Positions 8,372-18,170 are shown, numbered from the stretch's first letter. The stretch is 64,000 bases of DNA from Vampirovibrio sp041737375 (GCF_041737375.1 NZ_JBGSRV010000003.1:1-64000); one strand, 5' to 3'. Program-made: numbers and translations. The notes: generated from the letters alone by a model not told the origin.

Positions 8372-10242
8372 CAGGACGGTCCTCCGCTTTGCGGTTGTAA
8401 GGGCGGCTTGAAGTCACGACCTACCATCAGGGCGGAATAAAGCCCGGAGGCCACCAGCATGGTGCCACCCAAGCCGTAAACCACCCGGTTTCGCCACATG
8501 GCGTGAGCCTTCACATCTTTCAACACCCGGCTGAGGTGTGAACCAGGGTTAGCCCCCATCAATTGGTTGGCAATTTGATGCTGTCCGCCAGCCAGGGCAT
8601 TTTCCATTTCAGAGAAAGCCGATCGCTGCAAGGCCTTGGCCGCTTGAGAGTTACCGTCACGCTTTTGGTTAATTAAATCCGTGAGCGTGCTGTTGGTCAA
8701 ATTCAAGCGAATGCCATGGCGAAGCTCGGACAACGCTTTCTGAGCGGCTCCATCCAGAGTTTTTTCGGTGAAGCGTTTTTCAAAAGTTTTCTGGGCTTCC
8801 TGCAGAACCGCCCGATAATGTTCCACCGTGCTGCCAGCGTTGGTAATATTTTTTTCCATCTGGTCAGCGTGCTGCCGAACCAGATTCAGGCGCTTTTGCA
8901 AGGCCTCTTGTTTGTTTGTGTCCTGCGTTTTTTTCAATTCGGTTTCAAAATGATCTTCAAACGTGTGCAGGAAGTCTCGGGCTTTTTTACGCAAGGCGCC
9001 CAATTTACCGCCAATTTCACGGGTGATAACGCCCTGATCATCAGTTTTTTCCAGCACCTTGAATTCCCGGTCCAGATAAGAGAGAGTACGGTCCACTTTT
9101 TCTTTGGTCAGGCCCTCTACCCGGTTTTTGGGATGCTGGGCATCCTGAGTCTCGGCTTCATTGGTGAAATAACGGGTAATCTTGTCACTCAGCAACGTAT
9201 CGCCTTCATCCATCACTTGCTTGCGGGTTAAAGCGTTTCTCAAGCCGGTTTTGTCAGAGATAGCCTCCCCGAAATCTTTCCACCAGCTGGTCAGTTCCGA
9301 TTCCGGCAACGGGCCGGTCAACCGGTTCAAAGCCGCTTTCAAGCGCTTCTCAAATACTTCGGGCTTGTCGTGAGACATGGCCTGCTTGGCCCGGAAGCTG
9401 TCCACGCCTTTGGCCATCCAGTTATAGCCCCGAATTACCGGGCCTTGTAAATTATCCGCCACCAAGCCGGAAATCACCGGCGTGGCAGGACCGGCCATCA
9501 GCATCCACCAGGTGTGGGTTTGCACCGAAATCTGGCGCATTTTCTCCTCGGTTTCCCGGCGTTGATTGGGGCCGGGGGCGATATTCAACCGCTTGGCCAC
9601 TTTGTCCATGGTGTCGGCGGGTAAAATGTGCAACGGCAAGTAGTTGGGGTCCTTGAAAATGTTCAGCCGCTCGCCATAAGTGCTGTCGTACTGTTGGCCC
9701 AAATTAACGCCGGTTTTGAGGCGAACCATATTGTTAATGACTGTGGGCGTGGCGGCCATGGCCCCAAACCAGCTCATAAAGCCCACATATTCGCCAATGC
9801 CTAAAATTTTCTGCTTTAAGCCCACGGTGGCTAGGGTGGCAATGGCCAAGCTGCCAAAGCGCTTCATCTGATCATCCAAATCAGCCAACTGGGAATCCTT
9901 TACCGGTTGCTGGCGGGCCACCTGGGCCAAGGTTTTTCCGGTATCGGCCCAATTCGGTTTCAGGCCTTCAATCAGTTGATGGGTGGCCAATCGGGCATAC
10001 AGGCCCGGATGCTTTTTCTGCAAGTCATCGTTGGCCGGAGGAACCTGCACAGGCGCTTGTAACGGCAAAGCAGTCACCATCCCCGCTCTTTCCGGCAGGC
10101 GGCTGGGGCCCATCATGGGGTTCAGCATCGGGCGCCAGTTGTTCAGCGGAACTGGCGGACCATAAGCAGGCGCCCCAAAGCTTCTTCGGCTAAGCAAAGA
10201 AGGCCCGTACAAGGGGTAGCTAGGGGGGAAGCCATTACCCAT
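8371..10242 (-). CDS. Unrecognised membrane protein with long coiled coil (paralogue of the next upstream gene)
   Basis: 623 residues, family not recognised. Residues 1-70 are Pro-rich with RRSFGAPAYG at 19-28. Hydrophobic segments lie at about 130-170 and 245-262 and near the C-terminus (RVVYGLGGTMLVASGLYSAL). Between them is a long charged helical stretch (about 270-580) likely to form a coiled coil. Residues 165-240 align with the 485-residue protein upstream: both have K-T-G-V-[ND]-L, then [MK]-x-K-R-L-[NG], then R-E-x(6)-R-x-I before the next membrane segment. It is sandwiched by one-base TGATG overlaps, so it is co-translated with its neighbours. It may be a membrane scaffold for the GH13 enzyme; this is inference. 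Confidence 0.8.
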   Translation of the reverse strand: MGNGFPPSYPLYGPSLLSRRSFGAPAYGPPVPLNNWRPMLNPMMGPSRLPERAGMVTALPLQAPVQVPPANDDLQKKHPGLYARLATHQLIEGLKPNWADTGKTLAQVARQQPVKDSQLADLDDQMKRFGSLAIATLATVGLKQKILGIGEYVGFMSWFGAMAATPTVINNMVRLKTGVNLGQQYDSTYGERLNIFKDPNYLPLHILPADTMDKVAKRLNIAPGPNQRRETEEKMRQISVQTHTWWMLMAGPATPVISGLVADNLQGPVIRGYNWMAKGVDSFRAKQAMSHDKPEVFEKRLKAALNRLTGPLPESELTSWWKDFGEAISDKTGLRNALTRKQVMDEGDTLLSDKITRYFTNEAETQDAQHPKNRVEGLTKEKVDRTLSYLDREFKVLEKTDDQGVITREIGGKLGALRKKARDFLHTFEDHFETELKKTQDTNKQEALQKRLNLVRQHADQMEKNITNAGSTVEHYRAVLQEAQKTFEKRFTEKTLDGAAQKALSELRHGIRLNLTNSTLTDLINQKRDGNSQAAKALQRSAFSEMENALAGGQHQIANQLMGANPGSHLSRVLKDVKAHAMWRNRVVYGLGGTMLVASGLYSALMVGRDFKPPLQPQSGGPS

Positions 10243-11699
10243 CAGGAGATACCTCCCCGATACCAGAGATTAGGATTGAGCGAATCGGAAACAACCGGCG
10301 CTATTGAAAATGGCTGGACGGGTTGCTGGGAAAATTGCAAGGCGGATTTCTGAACGATCATGCCACCCTTGGACTGCATTGCCGGGTTATTATCAGGCCA
10401 AGAGCCTGGAATGGACGGGATAATCGGGCCTGAAATAGGCATGCTGTCATTTGAAACACCGGGTTGTCCAGTTTCCATGCGCTGGGCCACTTCAAACACC
10501 CCTTTGCGAGGCAGCTTATCCACATGCCCGCCGGGCAACTGCTGCTGAATGGCGGCAGTGAGAGAGGATTGCTCCGGGGCCAGAGCGGGAGAGAGGTTGG
10601 TGATAAAAGGAGACTCAAACGGCTTTCGGCTTCTGGCGCTGGCCATCCAGCTATGGCCAAAAATCATGGCAACCAGCGCCCCGGCGGTTCCCCATACACC
10701 GTAGCGGAGGTACTTGGCTTTTTTGAGGGCTTGGGCATCCAGGCCAGCCTGATGAGCGGTTCCCATAAAGGCCTCTTTGAACGGATCGGCGATTTTGGAG
10801 CCAATATGCGTGCCGGTGTTGACCAGACGGGTGACCACATTGCCTTCCGTTTTATACTGGAAGTTCCAGATGTTTTTCAGGTTGCTCCAGCCGCCGTCTT
10901 TCACCTTGAACAGGCTGGTCCAGGCATCGCTGCGAGCGATATAACCCGCGCCCACCGCCGCCAGAATATTTCCTAAAATCAGCTTGTCGGCTCTGGCGGC
11001 ACTGATAATGGTGCGCACCTGATCCTGCACTTCCCGCTTGGGATCGGAGACATCATCAGGCACGCCCAAACGCTTCATCATGCGGCGATAATCGTTGCCT
11101 TGCAGTAAGTCAAACCGGGGAAAATCGGTACTGGCAAAAACCCGTTCCACATCGCCATTGGCCTTGCGAAACTTCAGATTTAAATCAACGCCGGTTTTGG
11201 CCTTATAAAAGCTGTCGATACTTTTATTGGCGCCCAGCACACCCAGATAATAAAGTCCGACCCCCACTGCCTGACGGGCAAAATCCACCTTGGCCCGACC
11301 GGCGGCAAAGCTAAGCGCCAAAACAGCCCCGCCCGCATAGTAAGGAATAGAAGTGACGTTCAGGAAGTTGGAGAACGTAAAATTAGAATCGCCCCGCAAG
11401 CCGTGATAAATGGTTTTGGGCAGTTTAACCAAAGTTTCATGAGCGGCCAGCTTGGTTTTACCCCAGGCGTTTAAGCGCAACAGGTTGTCGTCAAACGGGG
11501 TATCCAGATTATATTTTTTGCGGGTAATGGGATCGGCCAGCAAGTCGGTAACCGGAACGGGGCTGGCCTCGTTATGGTATGCCAGCGCCGGATTCATAGC
11601 GCTGGGCGGCTCCTGGCCAAAGGCCACAGGCGGGGCCGGGGGGCGAAGTTTTGCCCCGGGTGTGGTCAGTTGAGTTGTAAAATTTGGCGTAATGCCCAT
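10242..11699 (-). CDS. Unrecognised membrane protein, first gene of glucan operon
   Basis: 485 residues, not recognised. The N-terminus is disordered and Pro-rich with PPVAFGQEPP at 23-32. Likely membrane segments are at about 117-133, 143-157, 240-255 and 343-360. The region 155-235 is related to the 623-residue protein downstream (K-T-G-V-D-L at 168-173, KRLGVPDD, RE-x(6)-R-T-I), so the two are paralogues. The C-terminal 130 residues are Pro/Ser/Gln-rich with no clear fold. It heads the operon that ends with the GH13 enzyme; its stop shares one base with the next start. It is divergent from the giant GH13-like gene. Confidence 0.8.
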   Translation of the reverse strand: MGITPNFTTQLTTPGAKLRPPAPPVAFGQEPPSAMNPALAYHNEASPVPVTDLLADPITRKKYNLDTPFDDNLLRLNAWGKTKLAAHETLVKLPKTIYHGLRGDSNFTFSNFLNVTSIPYYAGGAVLALSFAAGRAKVDFARQAVGVGLYYLGVLGANKSIDSFYKAKTGVDLNLKFRKANGDVERVFASTDFPRFDLLQGNDYRRMMKRLGVPDDVSDPKREVQDQVRTIISAARADKLILGNILAAVGAGYIARSDAWTSLFKVKDGGWSNLKNIWNFQYKTEGNVVTRLVNTGTHIGSKIADPFKEAFMGTAHQAGLDAQALKKAKYLRYGVWGTAGALVAMIFGHSWMASARSRKPFESPFITNLSPALAPEQSSLTAAIQQQLPGGHVDKLPRKGVFEVAQRMETGQPGVSNDSMPISGPIIPSIPGSWPDNNPAMQSKGGMIVQKSALQFSQQPVQPFSIAPVVSDSLNPNLWYRGGIS

Positions 11700-12098
11700 G
11701 CGAATAATCCGAAAGATACCCCTAGACTTTCGTGAAACACCGACCCGGTGCTTATTTTGACCGGTGCTTATATTTGAAAGATATAGGGCTGGTATTGGAG
11801 GACTAACAAATTTGGGTGTCTTTGGAAGTACTCATAGTAACAGCCCTCAATTTCATTAATTGTCATGAAACACGGGGGAATTCCAACCTTTTTATCAATT
11901 ACTTTATTAATAAAAAGAACAAATGAATCAGGCCCAACCCCATGCCCTGAGAGAATTTAAAAAAGAGCTTAAAAATCAATTTGGCACTTTTTGGCATGTC
12001 GTGATTTTTATAGTATCACTTTGAATAGAAGCGTTTTGTCAGGGGTCTGTAAACGCAAACCAGTCATCCAGCCTGAACACCCCCACACGGGGATTCTT
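11700..12098. promoter_or_regulatory. Divergent control region of the glucan genes, with direct repeats
   Basis: A 399-base gap between two divergent genes of the glucan cluster. The 11-mer CCGGTGCTTAT occurs twice in direct orientation at 11745-11755 and 11761-11771, a spacing of 16 bases that could suit a regulator binding in tandem. It lies 46-72 bases from the start of the minus-strand operon. Further on are a TTTCAT/ATGAAA hairpin near 11860 and an AT-rich perfect hairpin CTTTTTAT/ATAAAAAG (11888-11917). No clear sigma-70 hexamers could be fixed. Confidence 0.4.
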
Positions 12099-15000
12099 AT
12101 GGAAATTGATTTACAAACCGCCAGACCCGCCCAGCCATTATTGAGGAAAAAACCAGCCGTGACCAGCGTTAAGCCACCGACAGTTCGTTTTTCCGGTTAT
12201 AAATACGATGAAAATAAAAACCCGTCGCTGTTTTTACCTGGCTTTAAAAACGCTAAAAAAGTGACAGCTGAAATCCTCCCTTCCCCTGAATCCGGGCTTT
12301 CCGCCGGTACCAAAGTGGAAATGACCTCACAAGACGGGTACTGGACTTTAAACGGAAACTCAAAACTCAAACCGGGCGCTGCCTATCGCTTCCACGCCCA
12401 GAACGCTCAAGGCCAAGCCATGGCCGTGCCGCTGGATTTTCTGGAAACCGTGGCCGTTAAAAACGAGCAATCCGGTGCTATGGAAACCTTTAACCGCATT
12501 GCCCTGCATGACGAGAACACACCGCAAAAAAGCTCGGTTTTTGCCGACATTTACGCCGACAGCATTTTAACGCCAGCCCAAATCCAGACACTGGATGAAC
12601 AAGAGCGCCAACGCCTGAACTGGGGCAAAGACCAGAAACCAATCCCCGCCCGCTTGCCGGTGCTACCCATGCGGAACCATTTTAATAAATTTAACCAAAT
12701 CACCCTAAACCCGGAAACCTTCGAGAAAAAGGGCCTTCTGCCCGATCAAGCGGAAACCCACGGCTACGAAGAAGGTTTGAACCAGCTGGTGCCCAAACTT
12801 CGGGAACGGGGGGTCTCCGCCATTTTGTTCAAACCCTTTATGGGGGGCGATAATTTATCGTCGCACCGCTACTGGACCACCGATCCGTATGTGTTGAACG
12901 ATACATTTCGCAACAAGGCCGCCTTTCGAAACTCTCTGGATTTGATGCTGAAAAACGGGATGAAGGTATTCGCCGATGGGGCCTTTGTCAACCAGGGTCT
13001 GAACGGGGTGCAGGTAATGTCCAACCTGCGAAACACCACTGATTCCCCCTACTGGGGAAACTGGTTTAAATTTGGTGATCATCAGCCCGGACTGAAACAG
13101 AAATTGCCGGGCCTGGCCCAACAGCCTTACAAGTTTGGGGTACTGCCCACCAAAACCGTCAATGGTTATTCGGAAATTGATTATGCGGCTTTTGCCATTC
13201 GGCTGTTAAACAACCCGGTGGATGAAGCCAGTTACAACCCCAAAAAGCCCACTTTTATTGAACTCTATGATCCCCGGCTGGAAAAGCAAGATGGCACCCC
13301 CATCCCCCTGTCACTCAACCCGGCAGATCATCAGGCCACCGCGGAGGCCCTGAAATCCAGCAACAATTCGGTGCAACGCTATAAATTTCCGGTCGATCCC
13401 GAAACAGTGCGGAAAAAAATGATTGCCCCTAACACTGGCCCGGATCCCAAAGCCAAATTTCTGGACTGGACGAATTTCAGCCTGACAGTGCCTTCCGCCG
13501 ATGATTCCTCCAAAAAGTGGGACGGGCAAATTGATGTGGCCCTGATGAACACCCAAAGCGAAGAAGTAGTGGACTACCTGAAAGGGGCGGTCAATTACTG
13601 GAGCCGCATGGTCATGAACCACTACACCCACACCGTGGCCCAAGAAATGCAAAAAGCCAAACAACAACTGGTAATCAAAAATGGCAAGGACAACGTTACC
13701 GAGGCAGACATTTTAAAGGCGGTCACCCAAACGCGAGAAGCGACCACCCGCATTTTGCCCCCCGAAACCCATGCCGTGGATCATATTAATGCGGAAACCG
13801 CCAAAGAATTCGCAATGGCCAGCGCAGATTACGAACCCAACCAAACCGGTGGCGCCTTTGCCAAAGCACTGCTGCAAAATGTGCCCCTCAATACCTTGCA
13901 GTTACCCGTTTTATTTAAAGCCAACCTCAACCAGCCCACCTTCCTGACATCGCTGGCCCTGCGCACCGGTAAACTGCAAAATTTTCTGGAAGATCGTTTT
14001 CTGGACCTGATTGATATTCCCTATGTGGGCAAACCCTTTGAGCTGCTGAGCAACCTTGCATTTTCTCCCCGACTGGAAAAAGCCATGGGCCGAAAAATGC
14101 AGCAGGTATTTGATGAATTAAGCCAGCAAGGCAGCGCCGCAAACAAGCTGAAGCATGCCAACATTCAATCTATCGTGGCCGATCAATTGGGCGAAAAGTT
14201 TTACATTAGCCTGCTCACCGGCAAAACCCTGAAAGAGGCTGAGCAGCTTGTTCAGAACCCGGAGCGACTGGAAGCTGCGTTTTATGAAAGCCTGCCCCCC
14301 AGCCTGTCCCAAGCCTCTCCCCAGGATGCGGCCCGCCGCTTGCCAGCTCTGCTTCGCAAACGGTTGAGAGAACTCAACCACGCTGGCCCGAATCATACCC
14401 CCTCTCTTCAAGTGCAAGTGCGGGAAGAGGTGGAAAATATTGTGAAAGACCTGGATCCCCAACTGGTGAATTTGGCGGCCAAGGTCATCCAAAGGCGGGA
14501 ATTTGGGTTAAACTGGCGCATTGACGCCGCCAAAGACGTGGCCGACATGGACAAGGTAAAAAATACGCCGAACGATGAAAAGGCCCGTCAGGAGTTCAAA
14601 AAGCAGATTCAGTATTTAAACCAGTTTTGGGGGCAGAAGCTGGGTGGAGCCATGCGGGCTGTATTCCCAAAAGCCTCTGTTATTGCGGAATTAACCGACT
14701 TTGGAACCTTGGCCCGAGACGGGGCCACCGGCACCTTGGGAGAAACCCAGAAAAAAAGTCTGTTTGATAACAACACCTTTACCAGCGCCCCCAATATGGA
14801 GCACACCTACAGTCCGTTGTTGCAGCTGGTGAATTACGCCCAGCGGCCCGATGAATTCGGGGCTTCGGTGATGACCGCTGGCAAATTCATGAAGGAACAC
14901 CTGCAAAAAATGACGCAGGCCGTCCCGCTGTTTTCCCAGCGGAATTTCCAGAACCTGACCGCCAGCCCCGACTACACCACCACCACCCATGCCCTGATGG

Positions 15001-16475
15001 TGAACCCCGAACTGTTCAATCAGGATCGTAACAAGCAAATGGGGCTGATGGAATTTTTTGAGCAAGGCGTTCATGAACTTCAAAACATGGCTTGCTTTGC
15101 CAACCAGCGAAATGAATTAAAAGCCAAGCTGGGCATTACCACCGATGCGGAACTGAAGGCTTGGTTTGATGATTTCAAACAGTGGATTCACCGCTCCAGC
15201 AATGCCAATATTGATGGCGACATTGCCCGCAAAAACCCTGAGTGGCCGCCCGAAATTTACAATGCCGACAACAAGGCCGCCCTGTGGGATGAGAAAACAA
15301 AGCCTGAAAAGCACTATCTGAGAGGCCCGGTGCCTCACGATTTTAAACGCCAGTTCGCCGATCAGGTGCTGGGCTTGTGGACGGATCGACTGGACCCTGA
15401 AAACGGCGTATCGACCAACCACCGCTCCCGCTTGAAAACCGTGGCCCAAAAAAGCCCCACCCTCAGCAGCCCGGATGCCAATTTGCGCCAAACCGGCATC
15501 GACGTGCTGAAAGAGCAACTGAAACGCCGCATGAGCGAATCCGGGGAAGTGAAAGCCATGCGGGCCGTCATTAATAACGCCGTGGTGGAACTGGCCAAAA
15601 CCAATCACACCGCCCAAAATCCGCAGGCCCTAAAAACCCTGTGGGACGCACTGGATAAAGCCATTAAGCGCTGGGGAACCCACTTTGGTTATCAGCCGCT
15701 GGATACAGCGCTAAACCATGTGTTTGAGCAATTTGAGCAAGCCAACAACGAACTCAATGAAAACGGCCTGAATCGCGATGAAATTGAAGCCTTCAAACTG
15801 GGCATCTACAACACGGCTATCAAGCCAGTGCTGCATAAGCAAGAGCGTATTTTCGCCATTCAAAACGCATTGCCCGGCAACCCGTCAGTTTATCTCCACG
15901 ATTTATTGGGGCAAGGCGGCAGTGAATTAACCAACAACATTTACGCCCAAAACCGGGGCATCATGCGGGTGGATAAACTGCAAGAAGAAAATAGCGACTT
16001 CTCTCGATATTTAGAGCGGGTAGGCACTATTTTTAAAAGCCGAAACAATCTGGAAGTGCTAAACGATGGCATTGTACTGCCAGTGGAAACCGATGACGCC
16101 CACGGCATTTTGCCCATTGTGCGTGATAATGGCAGCGATCAGGCCATTGTGCTGATTGATACCGGCAAGCAAAATGTCAAAAACGGCGGGGTGATCAAGC
16201 CGCTGGATACTGACATGAAGTCCAGCCAGTACAGCAAGGTGGAGGGCCAGTGGATGGATGAAAATCGCACCATGGGTATGCCGCTGACCTTGAATTCTGA
16301 GCATTTAGTGCCGGAAACCACTTATATCGATCAGGAGAGCGGGGAAACCTTCAAAATTAACCAGGCCCACCAACTGGTAAAAGTGGAAAGCGATGGCCGA
16401 GAAATTCAAGATTTCGCCATTCGGGCCAACCGCATTTTGTTGAGAAAAAATCCGGCCCCCACCGCTGAGCGTTGA
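12099..16475 (+). CDS. Giant GH13-like protein with about 500-residue insertion
   Basis: About 1458 residues from ATG 12099, which has GGGGA six bases upstream; the frame is open to 11991 but that start has no support. The leader ends KPPTVRFSG (F31-G33). After a beta-rich domain, a barrel-like region shows a GH13 region I match (VFADGAFVNQ, D293, N298, with Gln where His is usual), region II GLNWRIDAAKD (R807, D809) and region III VIAELTD (E864). Region IV is doubtful (SPD at about 956-958). About 500 mostly helical residues separate regions I and II, normally about 100 apart. Asp and Glu catalytic residues are present, so activity is possible, but the family assignment rests on motifs. No signal peptide. 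It neighbours a GT5, a GH13 and a sugar permease. Confidence 0.7.
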   Translation: MEIDLQTARPAQPLLRKKPAVTSVKPPTVRFSGYKYDENKNPSLFLPGFKNAKKVTAEILPSPESGLSAGTKVEMTSQDGYWTLNGNSKLKPGAAYRFHAQNAQGQAMAVPLDFLETVAVKNEQSGAMETFNRIALHDENTPQKSSVFADIYADSILTPAQIQTLDEQERQRLNWGKDQKPIPARLPVLPMRNHFNKFNQITLNPETFEKKGLLPDQAETHGYEEGLNQLVPKLRERGVSAILFKPFMGGDNLSSHRYWTTDPYVLNDTFRNKAAFRNSLDLMLKNGMKVFADGAFVNQGLNGVQVMSNLRNTTDSPYWGNWFKFGDHQPGLKQKLPGLAQQPYKFGVLPTKTVNGYSEIDYAAFAIRLLNNPVDEASYNPKKPTFIELYDPRLEKQDGTPIPLSLNPADHQATAEALKSSNNSVQRYKFPVDPETVRKKMIAPNTGPDPKAKFLDWTNFSLTVPSADDSSKKWDGQIDVALMNTQSEEVVDYLKGAVNYWSRMVMNHYTHTVAQEMQKAKQQLVIKNGKDNVTEADILKAVTQTREATTRILPPETHAVDHINAETAKEFAMASADYEPNQTGGAFAKALLQNVPLNTLQLPVLFKANLNQPTFLTSLALRTGKLQNFLEDRFLDLIDIPYVGKPFELLSNLAFSPRLEKAMGRKMQQVFDELSQQGSAANKLKHANIQSIVADQLGEKFYISLLTGKTLKEAEQLVQNPERLEAAFYESLPPSLSQASPQDAARRLPALLRKRLRELNHAGPNHTPSLQVQVREEVENIVKDLDPQLVNLAAKVIQRREFGLNWRIDAAKDVADMDKVKNTPNDEKARQEFKKQIQYLNQFWGQKLGGAMRAVFPKASVIAELTDFGTLARDGATGTLGETQKKSLFDNNTFTSAPNMEHTYSPLLQLVNYAQRPDEFGASVMTAGKFMKEHLQKMTQAVPLFSQRNFQNLTASPDYTTTTHALMVNPELFNQDRNKQMGLMEFFEQGVHELQNMACFANQRNELKAKLGITTDAELKAWFDDFKQWIHRSSNANIDGDIARKNPEWPPEIYNADNKAALWDEKTKPEKHYLRGPVPHDFKRQFADQVLGLWTDRLDPENGVSTNHRSRLKTVAQKSPTLSSPDANLRQTGIDVLKEQLKRRMSESGEVKAMRAVINNAVVELAKTNHTAQNPQALKTLWDALDKAIKRWGTHFGYQPLDTALNHVFEQFEQANNELNENGLNRDEIEAFKLGIYNTAIKPVLHKQERIFAIQNALPGNPSVYLHDLLGQGGSELTNNIYAQNRGIMRVDKLQEENSDFSRYLERVGTIFKSRNNLEVLNDGIVLPVETDDAHGILPIVRDNGSDQAIVLIDTGKQNVKNGGVIKPLDTDMKSSQYSKVEGQWMDENRTMGMPLTLNSEHLVPETTYIDQESGETFKINQAHQLVKVESDGREIQDFAIRANRILLRKNPAPTAER

Positions 16476-16558
16476 GAAATGTAAAGCCTGATTTTGCGCA
16501 ACGCAATCTCGGTTTTGGGTAAATCTCAGCCGGGTATTTTCCGGTGGGTAGCCAATTT

Positions 16559-16601
16559 AACCCCTCTGTAGGACAATGTTCAATCAATGCTGTTAGGGGT
16601 T
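16559..16601. other. Hairpin between the giant GH13-like gene and the MFS gene
   Basis: AACCCCT (16559-16565) pairs perfectly with AGGGGTT (16595-16601) across a 29-base loop. There is no T-run, so it is not a standard terminator. It may be a processing site or part of the leader of the permease gene. The 207-base gap has nothing else I can support. Confidence 0.3.
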
Positions 16602-16682
16602 CGGTATTGAAGACACGGAAACACTATCCAGTCGCTTTTGTTTTAGTTGAAACATCAGACCCGCCGTAAAGGAAACACTGTA

Positions 16683-18044
16683 ATGCCGCCAGGAATTTTA
16701 ATGCCGCCCGTTCAGGAAAAACGGCCCGTCCACAGCGCCTCACCCACCGTGGATGCGGACGCCTGGAAAAAGAAAAACTTCTGGCAGCTGTTTAATATCA
16801 GCGTGGGATTTTTGGGCATTCAGTTCGCCTGGGCCATTCAAAACGGCCAAATGGGACCCCTGCTGGAGCGCTTGGGCTCCGATCCCCAGATGCTGGGCCT
16901 GATTTCTTGCGCGGGACCGGTAACCGGGGTTTTGGTGCAACCCATTGTGGGCGCTTTAAGCGATCGTTGCGGCTTGCCCATGGGCCGTCGTCGTCCGTTT
17001 TTATTACTAGGCGCCATTTTAACGGTTGTTGCCTTGGTATTGATGCCCAACGTTTCCGCCTTGTGGATGGCTGCGGTGCTGCTGTGGATTCTGGATGCCA
17101 GCATCAACATCACCCAAGGCCCTTACCGCTCCATGGTGCCAGATGTGGTTCACCCCAGCCAGCAAGCCAGCGCCTATTCCATGATGAGTTTTACCATTGG
17201 CCTGGGTTCGGTGGCCGCCTTTGTGATTGCCGCCATGTTTCCCAACTTGCAGGGCCTGTTTTATTTGGGGGCAGGGGCCATGCTGGTGGCCATGATCTGG
17301 ACCAGCCTGACCACCCAGGAACGCCCCATGGAAATTATCCCAGCGGATCTCTCCGCCGGGCCGCCAGATAACTTTATAATGGGTACCCTGAAATCCATCG
17401 CCAGCATGCCCAAAGAAGGCTTGAAGCTTTGCCTGACCCACAGTTTGACCTGGTTTGGCCTGATGTGCCTGTTCACCTTTTTCTCGGTGTATGTGCCGCA
17501 CCATATTTTTGGCACCACCGACCCCAACTCCGCCCTGTACGCCAACGGGGTGCAACTGGTGCAAATTTGTTACGCCATTTTAAATGGGGTTTGCTTTTTA
17601 TTCTCCATGGTCATTGGCAAATTGTGCGCCGCCAGTTCTAAAAAAGCGGTGCATTCGCTGGGTTTAATCTGCATGGCAGGGGCCTTTATCGCCATGTGGT
17701 TCATTCAAACCCCCACAGAAGCGATGATTGCCATGGGCCTGATCGGCATTGGCTGGGCCACCACCCTGTCCATCCCCTTCGCCTTGTTGTCGGATCACTT
17801 GCCCAAGGGCAAGGAAGGGGTGATGATGGGCACCTTCAATATCTTCATCGCCGCACCGGGTGTTATCAGCAACCTGCTGGTGGGCAAAGTGGTTCACGAT
17901 TATTTTAACGACAACGTGGCCGTGGCCCTGATTATCGGGGGTATTGCCATGATTCTGTCGGTGATCATGCTGCAAACCGTCAAAGAGCGCAAAACCAGCA
18001 CGGAGCCGCACCCTCACCCGGAAGACGCCTATCTGGCCAGCTAG
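16683..18044 (+). CDS. MFS sugar permease, SLC45/sucrose-transporter-like
   Basis: About 453 residues from ATG 16683 with AAGGA about 11 bases upstream; a TTG at 16647 is in frame but less likely. It has twelve predicted membrane segments. The cytosolic loop motif GALSDRCGLPMGRRRPF after helix 2 is the hallmark of the SLC45/plant-type sucrose and maltose H+ symporters. That suggests proton-coupled uptake or release of a disaccharide or short alpha-glucan, which fits the flanking GT5 and GH13 genes. It sits downstream of the giant GH13-like gene in the same direction and is followed by a modest terminator hairpin. Substrate is inferred, not shown. Confidence 0.85.
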   Translation: MPPGILMPPVQEKRPVHSASPTVDADAWKKKNFWQLFNISVGFLGIQFAWAIQNGQMGPLLERLGSDPQMLGLISCAGPVTGVLVQPIVGALSDRCGLPMGRRRPFLLLGAILTVVALVLMPNVSALWMAAVLLWILDASINITQGPYRSMVPDVVHPSQQASAYSMMSFTIGLGSVAAFVIAAMFPNLQGLFYLGAGAMLVAMIWTSLTTQERPMEIIPADLSAGPPDNFIMGTLKSIASMPKEGLKLCLTHSLTWFGLMCLFTFFSVYVPHHIFGTTDPNSALYANGVQLVQICYAILNGVCFLFSMVIGKLCAASSKKAVHSLGLICMAGAFIAMWFIQTPTEAMIAMGLIGIGWATTLSIPFALLSDHLPKGKEGVMMGTFNIFIAAPGVISNLLVGKVVHDYFNDNVAVALIIGGIAMILSVIMLQTVKERKTSTEPHPHPEDAYLAS

Positions 18045-18066
18045 CGCTTTTTCACTTCCTATTTTC

Positions 18067-18092
18067 CAAAGCGGGTCAAATGGCTCGCTTTG
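18067..18092 (+). terminator. Probable intrinsic terminator
   Basis: CAAAGCGGG pairs with CTCGCTTTG (one G-T pair) around an eight-base loop, followed by CGTGTTTT. The T-run is short, so strength is uncertain. Confidence 0.6.
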
Positions 18093-18170
18093 CGTGTTTT
18101 ATACTTATATAATAGGAAACTCTGAATCAAACCCCTCGTCCCCGCCCTTAACCTGAGCTATTGAAAATCA

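Noticed and set aside
11981..11996. Sigma-54-like promoter TTGGCAC-N-TGGCA
   Set aside because: The GG to GC spacing is nine, not ten, and the -12 element lacks the usual TTGC.
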